Source: Dunaliella salina (taxonomy: Eukaryota > Chlorophyta > Chlorophyceae > Chlamydomonadales > Dunaliellaceae). Taken from it: a DNA stretch of 11,429 nt. The stretch's first letter is position 1, and each line of letters begins with the position of its first letter. The notes under the pieces were generated by a model. The model was not told the origin of the DNA, searched no databases, and was given only the letters and a program-made list of their open reading frames with translations. Positions 10,575 through 11,429 of the stretch are shown here, piece by piece. The stretch spans positions 116,123 through 127,551 of the forward strand of contig MU069775.1 in NCBI GenBank assembly GCA_002284615.2, given 5' to 3'. The translations under genes and the position numbers were made by a program.

Positions 10575-10576
10575 AG
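688..10576 (+). CDS. CFAP70: CFAP70/TTC18 homologue (ciliary C2-TPR protein), 15 exons, partial at both ends
   Basis: Proposed join: 688-890, 1118-1242, 1630-1896, 2184-2313, 2819-2912, 3636-3833, 4526-4688, 5398-5500, 5736-5845, 6066-6175, 6584-6655, 9184-9377, 9656-9810, 10002-10111, 10399-10576. This gives 2212 nt, about 737 codons, with no stop and matching phase at all 14 junctions. Members of this family sit on the ciliary axoneme: Chlamydomonas FAP70 is associated with the central apparatus, and mammalian CFAP70 is needed for normal sperm and ciliary motility. Seen here: two C2-like beta modules, a conserved middle region, a proline-rich linker, the conserved block around KSLNKSGQYMAMRNGLKAAI, then TPR helices. 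The animal protein is about 1100 residues, so the C-terminal TPRs are missing to the right. Identity rests on recalled family sequence, not a search. Exons 5398-5500 and 2184-2313 are the least certain. Confidence 0.85.
1118..1242 (+). CDS. CFAP70: CFAP70 exon: end of N-terminal C2-like domain
   Basis: Acceptor GTCAAAG|G, donor CTGG|GTGAGT. It encodes MEALHELLNNPLTLELHDTP and TTTLLATAVLDLLPFGLG. The last segment matches the family signature T-L-x-x-x-A-V-V-D-L-L-P very closely, where short helices and strands close the first C2 domain. The phase runs 2 to 1. An in-frame ATG at 1119 lies at the exon start, but the perfect phase match to the upstream exon argues that it is internal rather than the start codon. 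Confidence 0.88.
1243..1629 (+). other. Intron with tandem repeat
   Basis: This GT-AG intron (GTGAGT ... CTTCCCCAG) has nothing coding in it. Its 3' half is occupied by the repeat at 1426-1613, so the array lies directly against the acceptor. Confidence 0.8.
1426..1613. repeat. Compound intronic tandem repeat (125-bp spacing, nested TTCATATCACACATGCC motifs)
   Basis: A block of about 65 bp starting TTCCAGCTTAAATTGATGAC is present at 1426 and again at 1551. Between and within the copies, the motif TTCATATCACACATGCC or variants (CGCACGCC, CACGCATGCC) recurs about five times. The copies differ by a few substitutions, so the duplication is fairly recent. Confidence 0.85.
1630..1896 (+). CDS. CFAP70: CFAP70 exon: link between C2 modules and start of second module
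   Basis: Acceptor TTCCCCAG|G. The phase-1 join gives Gly-Glu-Gln, continuing the previous exon's LLPFGLG, as the family has Gly after the DLLP motif. An alanine-rich stretch (about 1671-1725) and a basic, proline-rich linker follow. Then LAGLNITLTHREAPEGAS resembles the family strand 'LEVKVLVAEPL', the start of the second C2-like module. The donor is AG|GCAAGT, a GC rather than GT donor, used because its phase fits the next exon. A GT alternative (C|GTGAGG at 1848) would shorten the exon and break the strand. Confidence 0.75.
1897..2183 (+). other. Probable GC-AG intron
   Basis: It begins GCAAGT, the exact consensus for the minor GC-AG class, and ends at GACATCCTCAG. The upstream frame reaches a TGA at 2094 if read through, so some splice must occur before that. 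Phase 1 is kept on both sides. Confidence 0.55.
2184..2313 (+). CDS. CFAP70: CFAP70 exon: glycine-rich linker of second C2-like module
   Basis: It encodes ESPLAARPGPPKLGGG, a Gly/Arg run, then HHEVVVDESLLPPLEPFR. It has no strong family match of its own; it is accepted because it is open, flanked by AG and GT, and fits phase 1 before and phase 2 after (AG|GTGGGC, finishing as Arg with the next exon). The boundaries are less certain than for its neighbours. Confidence 0.6.
2314..2818 (+). other. Intron, 505 bp, with a short repeated segment
   Basis: Intron GTGGGC ... TTTGCTAG. I see no coding signal. A 29-bp segment (GGTGTGCATTATTGTGCCTG core) occurs at 2417-2445 and again at 2476-2504 with one mismatch. 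Confidence 0.7.
2417..2504. repeat. Duplicated 29-bp segment, 59-bp spacing
   Basis: TGAGGTGTGCATTATTGTGC at 2417 and TGTGGTGTGCATTATTGTGC at 2476 both continue CTGGTGCTT, then diverge. It is a short imperfect direct repeat inside an intron. Confidence 0.85.
2819..2912 (+). CDS. CFAP70: CFAP70 exon: second C2-like module
   Basis: Acceptor TTTGCTAG|G, donor CTGTTG|GTAAGT (strong). It encodes YLPKGVSDPSMLNVLEFKLD followed by GPSRNLPPGLL, which lines up with the family's 'NLLKVTLEAAYSVPESFIP' strand. Phase 2 to 0. The last 72 exon bases, the donor and 63 bases of intron were copied in tandem just downstream. Confidence 0.8.
2841..3106. repeat. 135-bp tandem duplication spanning exon end, donor and intron
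   Basis: Copy 1 is 2841-2975. Copy 2 is 2976-3106, shorter by 4 bases. Both start GATCCTTCAATGCTCAA and end GGGTGTCATGGC(A/T)AA. Copy 1 covers the last 72 bases of the exon at 2819-2912, its donor, and the first 63 intron bases. Confidence 0.92.
2976..3043 (+). pseudogene. Dead duplicate of the 2819-2912 exon
   Basis: This is the exon part of the second tandem copy. Compared with the original, GACCCTCCAGAAAC has become GACCAAAAAC, a 4-base deletion that shifts the frame. The original acceptor was not copied, although the GTAAGT donor was. Substitutions are otherwise light, so the duplication is young but no longer usable as the same peptide. Confidence 0.85.
3295..3351 (+). CDS. Candidate extra CFAP70 exon (19 codons)
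   Basis: An open segment between AGTCAG|CCA and CTG|GTTAAG encodes PRRAPAPYHLLRDVPLPTL. Joined after ...PPGLL, it resembles the family stretch 'GQNYMVGLQVPSL' in spacing and in Tyr and Val-Pro-x-x-Leu positions. It is phase 0 on both sides, as the surrounding junction requires. The short length, weak donor and several alternative upstream acceptors keep this tentative. Confidence 0.35.
3636..3833 (+). CDS. CFAP70: CFAP70 exon: middle region
   Basis: Acceptor GCTTGCAG|GGAGCT, donor ATCCTG|GTGTGT, phase 0 to 0. It starts with a Gly/Ala and proline-rich portion, then KEDTEQTDRACITWPHKG and RLRQVLRPEAAHAIL. The last block matches the family segment 'kkriiWdle..CYLDPsAVvsF', with the Trp and the L-x-P-x-A-x-x positions conserved. 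Joined to the next exon it aligns without a gap across 26 residues with the recalled animal sequence, which is strong support for this splice. Confidence 0.85.
3834..4525 (+). other. Intron, 692 bp, carrying a G-rich minisatellite
   Basis: Intron GTGTGT ... GATGTGCAG. It holds the purine-rich array at 3951-4182. Open frames on either strand inside the array are low-complexity artefacts. The frame upstream of 4526 happens to be open from 4379 but has no family match, and the 3833-to-4526 join fits the homologue without a gap. Confidence 0.8.
3951..4182. repeat. G-rich minisatellite flanked by a perfect 26-bp direct repeat
   Basis: The core (about 4001-4116) is built from units such as GGCAAGGGGAGGGGA on the transcribed RNA's sense strand, with many runs of four or more G. 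It is bracketed by a perfect 26-bp repeat at 3966-3991 and 4117-4142 (AAGCGCAATGGC...). Related GGGCAAGCGCAAGGCA segments lie at 3951 and 4145, and CAATAA(C/T)CAAAT(G/A)A(G/A)CCTGA follows in both flanks. Confidence 0.92.
4526..4688 (+). CDS. CFAP70: CFAP70 exon: middle region, partly duplicated downstream
   Basis: Acceptor GATGTGCAG|GAG, donor AATAG|GTGAGT, phase 0 to 1. It encodes EHLDKEGELCVEIARYVEPD and, further on, HGLAVLSDADVLLEGGTNKI. These match the family blocks 'adcRLWPVEITRVPL' and 'HGVAYVNMVPLLYPGVKRI'. The last 91 bases of the exon (4598-4688) and its donor have a close copy 216 bases downstream. Confidence 0.87.
4773..4904 (+). CDS. CFAP70: Putative duplicated CFAP70 cassette exon (44 codons, phase 1-1)
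   Basis: Positions 4814-4904 repeat 4598-4688 at a spacing of 216 bases. From the shared GACTCC to the donor the two differ at four positions in 88 bases; three are silent and one changes Gly to Val (HGLAVL to HVLAVL). The copy keeps its AATAG|GTGGGT donor but lacks the original exon's first half and acceptor. A usable acceptor, CTGCCTGCAAAG|GG at 4772, would open a 132-base exon in phase 1 on both sides with no stop. It could therefore be added between the exons ending at 4688 and starting at 5398 without breaking the frame. It may equally be ignored by the splicing machinery. Confidence 0.45.
   Translation, partial: GPKAVAVLAYGKFMGTPRLHGMPTMSLLCCQMQMCSWRAAPTK
5230..5246 (-). other. tRNA-like T-arm / B-box remnant
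   Basis: On the minus strand, CTGGG-TTTGACT-CCCGG forms a five-pair stem with a seven-base loop. It contains GGTTTGACTCC, one mismatch from the RNA polymerase III B box GGTTCGANTCC. No matching acceptor stem, anticodon arm or convincing A box was found, so this is not a tRNA gene. It could be a worn tRNA-derived SINE or chance. Confidence 0.3.
5398..5500 (+). CDS. CFAP70: CFAP70 exon: middle region (weakly conserved)
   Basis: Acceptor CTCCTAGCAG|GC, donor CCTGG|GTGAGT. The phase-1 join gives ATA-GGC-AAA (KIGKDGVTEAKL), and the exon continues GSWVASQHHEAALPSVLPAY. Phase 1 to 2, no stop. The family has a short beta-rich segment here, but conservation is low. The exon is supported mainly by phase agreement with two well-supported neighbours and by good splice sites. 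Confidence 0.65.
5736..5845 (+). CDS. CFAP70: CFAP70 exon: charged linker
   Basis: Acceptor TTCTTTCGCAG|A, donor GATG|GTGGGT, phase 2 to 1. It encodes KFKPVEELNLGQPLSGHDRK then LSKQASNKQDPSTPAD. The LSKQASNK piece resembles 'LSKQAVSKN' in the animal protein's disordered linker. The composition is charged and polar, as expected for the loop before the next conserved strand. Confidence 0.72.
6066..6175 (+). CDS. CFAP70: CFAP70 exon: strand and loop before TPR region
   Basis: Acceptor CTGTCCGTTTTGCCAG|CC has a good pyrimidine tract; donor CTTCAG|GTAATA. Phase 1 to 0. It encodes FSAWESSGTTISVGLQFARN and LLPAWEPPAAPAKKLQ. It matches the family segment '[22 protein letters not shown]', with Glu-x-Gly-Thr and alternating hydrophobic residues kept. 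Confidence 0.83.
6176..6583 (+). other. Intron, 408 bp
   Basis: Intron GTAATA ... GTACATGCAG. The protein alignment is continuous across it, so no exon is expected. AATTTTGATCCA is repeated at 6463 and 6489; nothing else is seen. Confidence 0.75.
6584..6655 (+). CDS. CFAP70: CFAP70 exon: proline-rich linker
   Basis: A 24-codon exon in phase 0 on both sides: DFIPQRDLNPPPPPVTCDDD then FRVQ. It corresponds to the family's 'EMIPPRPPL...SDYHIQ' linker. Acceptor ACATGCAG|GAC, donor TTCAG|GTGTGC. It is the shortest well-supported exon and is followed by the longest intron. Confidence 0.84.
6802..6809. repeat. Target-site duplication, left copy
   Basis: ATGTGGGT lies directly before the MITE and pairs with ATATGGGT at 7270-7277, one mismatch in eight. 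Confidence 0.75.
6810..7269. mobile_element. hAT-like MITE, 460 bp
   Basis: The ends are inverted: left CAGGGATGGTTCATATGCGG and right end, reverse-complemented, CAGGGATGGATCATTTGTGG, 17 of 20 matching. The 8-bp duplication and CAGGG terminus are typical of the hAT superfamily. There is no transposase, so it depended on one supplied elsewhere. ATACG or its complement CGTAT occurs nine times, six within 6854-6942 and three within 7203-7244, and never between. That is the layout of subterminal transposase-binding repeats. Copy B of the host repeat has the uninterrupted site. Confidence 0.82.
6850..6942. repeat. Internal subterminal repeats of the MITE
   Basis: GTATATACGTGTA(A/G)AAT(A/G)CGCGTA occurs at 6850 and 6904, 54 bases apart, within the left arm of the MITE. 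Confidence 0.8.
7270..7277. repeat. Target-site duplication, right copy
   Basis: ATATGGGT directly follows the MITE's CCATCCCTG end. The empty-site sequence in copy B reads TATATGTATGGGTCCAATCGG at the same place. Confidence 0.75.
8058..8358 (+). repeat. Interspersed repeat copy B, truncated, with empty MITE site
   Basis: This second copy starts right where copy A ends and has the same order of conserved blocks: CATGTGTCAATCC, ATGGGTCCAATCGGAGA, GGATTCCTGAGCT, AAATTGGGTAAAAGGGG. It carries a small internal duplication (two GAATGAGAGGA segments, about 8126-8154). Homology to A is lost after the poly-G run. Confidence 0.75.
8342..8358. repeat. Poly-G run, 17 G
   Basis: Seventeen consecutive G follow GGGTAAAA. 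Copy A has a G run (7 G) at the same place, so the tract is an expanded part of the repeat family. Confidence 0.95.
8813..8849. repeat. Perfect 10-bp inverted repeat with 17-base loop
   Basis: GCTTTGTACT at 8813-8822 and AGTACAAAGC at 8840-8849 are exact reverse complements and could form a hairpin in DNA or RNA. Confidence 0.9.
9089..9166. repeat. Two-copy 39-bp tandem repeat near splice acceptor
   Basis: CATGAAAA(C/T)A(T)CAGCCCTCTGTG(G/A)GAGAGAAAC is found at 9089 and 9128, 39 bases apart, ending only about 17 bases before the acceptor at 9183. Confidence 0.85.
9184..9377 (+). CDS. CFAP70: CFAP70 exon: conserved pre-TPR helical block
   Basis: Acceptor GGCTTGCAG|GTT, donor GAGAA|GTGAGT. 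Phase 0 to 2. It encodes VSAVLSQLAAAYLDASAKHN and later LVKSLNKSGQYMAMRNGLKA and AIVRTVQEK. It matches the family stretch 'yeLNcSGKYFAFKEqLKHAVVKIVREKY' very well (N-x-S-G-x-Y, L-K-x-A-[IV]-V-R-x-V-x-E-K). This is the single strongest identification in the window. Confidence 0.92.
9656..9810 (+). CDS. CFAP70: CFAP70 exon: helix before TPRs plus proline-rich tail
   Basis: Acceptor CTTTTTGCATTTGCAG|G, donor CCCTG|GTAAGC. The phase-2 join completes Lys (EK-F). It encodes FQHSGSMSPNEMSETYGPLY and SHLVGIAHSVVNK, matching '[22 protein letters not shown]', then a Ser/Pro-rich linker ending in phase 1. The downstream intron (9811-10001) contains a short (TTC)5 run. Confidence 0.88.
10002..10111 (+). 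CDS. CFAP70: CFAP70 exon: first TPR-like helix pair
   Basis: Acceptor CTGCATTACAG|GT, donor GCACAG|GTGACG, phase 1 to 0. It encodes ELAALAVRALEAEAAGDIRR then STALMRRRLLDLNNAQ. It fits the TPR pattern (small-Gly-Asp turn between helices, then a Leu/Arg-rich second helix) and the family stretch 'LFAFEAEVNENFEMAAAYYEERL'. Confidence 0.88.
10399..10576 (+). CDS. CFAP70: CFAP70 exon: second TPR, ending in polyalanine
   Basis: Acceptor ATGCCTGCAG|GTT, donor GCTGCAG|GTAGCA, phase 0 to 1. It encodes VYVEAAALASRTGDHAYALS and LLHTAIEINPSHQHAL, a canonical TPR (Gly-Asp turn, A-x-x-L-L-x-x-A-I-x-I-N-P). AAASMLHLDAAI then begins the next helix and runs into eleven alanines encoded by (GCT)10-GCA. The following exon, with the rest of this TPR, was not found in the window. 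Confidence 0.88.
10543..10575 (+). repeat. (GCT)10 coding trinucleotide repeat (polyalanine)
   Basis: Ten GCT codons and one GCA encode eleven alanines inside a TPR helix. The repeat stops only one base before the splice donor GTAGCA. Confidence 0.95.
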
Positions 10577-10924
10577 GTAGCAAAAGTGGAGGTGCGAGGG
10601 AGGGATGGATTGGGTCCACTGCAGATACTGCAAAGAAAAGCCAAAGCTTCCTTTTGCCAGGATGACTTCATTAGCACATTGTCTCTTTGACCTCAATGCT
10701 TCTTTCATAAGGAGGAGCAGTGCATTACCATATCCAGCTCCAGCATCCAATTAAAAGCGGCATAGAGCAGGGGGCTTCCACACACCTCCTCTTAAATTCT
10801 CAGGCCAGGAGATATGCTCTTTGATGGAAAGCGCGAAGCAGCTGGGATGAACATGACATAGGTACAGCATGCACAAATGTGGCAACAATTTTAGAGCTGG
10901 ACAATTCCTCTCCAAAATGGGCAT
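10577..10924 (+). other. Start of the last intron, nothing recognised
   Basis: The expected next TPR segment (helix rich in Tyr, Ala and Glu) was not found in any frame here. I see no feature before repeat copy C begins. Confidence 0.6.
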
Positions 10925-11372
10925 ACCTTCAACCCGTCATTTGCAATAGAGCTATGCAGTCCCAGTTTTTGGGTACCCTGCCAAATCAGCCGTAGCATGA
11001 GCCCTTTCGACCGTCAAATCCCAGATCCCCTACTGCACCAAATTGTGTGTTAATAGATTATAGTAAGTTTCCCAAAAAGGATCATTGTAAGAAGAATGGA
11101 GGGAAATGGCTCAACGGTTGGTCAGATACAGAATGTATAATCAAAGGAAATCCAGCAAGGCCAAGAGAGTTATCTGGGGGGAAAACCTCTGATTTTTGCC
11201 TTTCTTTTGTGAGTGCACGTTTTCATAGAAAATACAGATTGGCATGGTCAGATTTGAGGTGGGAACATAAACAAAGGCATTTCTGGCGAAAAGGCCAGTT
11301 GACCTCCTCTGATTTTTTGGTAAACATAGAATTTATGAAACAAATTCTGGTTACAGCTTGGTCTAGATTTGA

Positions 11373-11375
<3 letters not shown>
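10925..11375 (+). repeat. Interspersed repeat copy C (3' part of the family)
   Basis: It follows the second half of copy A in order: TACTGCACCAAA, ATCATTG...AATGGAG, GGTTGGTCAGATACAGAAT, TTTTTGGTAAACATAGAAT, then TTGGTCTAGATTTGAGA against A's TGGTTATATTTGAAAA. It is more diverged than A and B are from each other in their shared half. It ends at the GT array. Confidence 0.7.

Positions 11376-11429
<54 letters not shown>
11376..11429. repeat. (GT)27 microsatellite at right edge
   Basis: An uninterrupted GT array runs to the last base. The window ends inside it, so its length is a minimum. Confidence 0.98.

Noticed and set aside
10577..10800. Possible terminal exon with stop (for example after CTCAGGCCAG at about 10808)
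   Set aside because: No frame shows the expected TPR continuation; the peptides are short and unrelated to the family.

Overview
This window looks like nuclear DNA from a ciliated eukaryote, most likely a green alga of the prasinophyte type. It holds part of one intron-rich gene on the + strand. Conserved protein pieces sit in short exons of 72-267 bases, with GT-AG (and one apparent GC-AG) introns whose phases match across every junction, and the introns are full of simple and interspersed repeats. Base composition is moderate, unlike GC-rich volvocine algae. The species guess (something like Cymbomonas or Pyramimonas) is weak: a dinoflagellate or a plant with motile sperm is not excluded. 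No bacterial-type genes, rRNA, intact tRNA or CRISPR array was seen.

The gene is a homologue of CFAP70 (TTC18; FAP70 in Chlamydomonas), a ciliary axoneme protein with N-terminal C2-like beta domains and C-terminal TPR repeats. I could string together 15 exons from 688 to 10576, about 737 codons with no internal stop. The strongest matches to the animal protein, recalled from memory and not searched, are at 1118-1242, 3636-3833 joined to 4526-4688, 6066-6175 with 6584-6655, and 9184-9377 through 10399-10576. The start of the first C2 domain lies left of the window or is unrecognised, and the later TPR repeats lie to the right.

Layout: (CA)28 at the left edge; a repeat-bearing leader or intron (57-687); two C2-like modules (688-2912, possibly a further small exon at 3295-3351); the middle of the protein (3636-5845); the conserved linker before the TPRs (6066-9810); and the first TPRs (10002-10576). 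A 2.5-kb intron (6656-9183) contains two tandem copies of an interspersed repeat. The first copy is split by a 460-bp hAT-like MITE with an 8-bp target-site duplication. A third copy fills the right end, followed by (GT)27. Both window edges are dinucleotide arrays, so this may be a complete contig broken at microsatellites.

The most notable biology is small-scale evolution inside the gene. Two exons have been partly duplicated together with their splice donors. One copy (2976-3043) is dead through a 4-base deletion. The other (4773-4904) stays open, has symmetric phase 1-1, and could be spliced in as an extra 44-residue cassette. A (GCT)10 polyalanine tract interrupts the TPR region right at a splice donor. 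I did not find a new multi-gene system.
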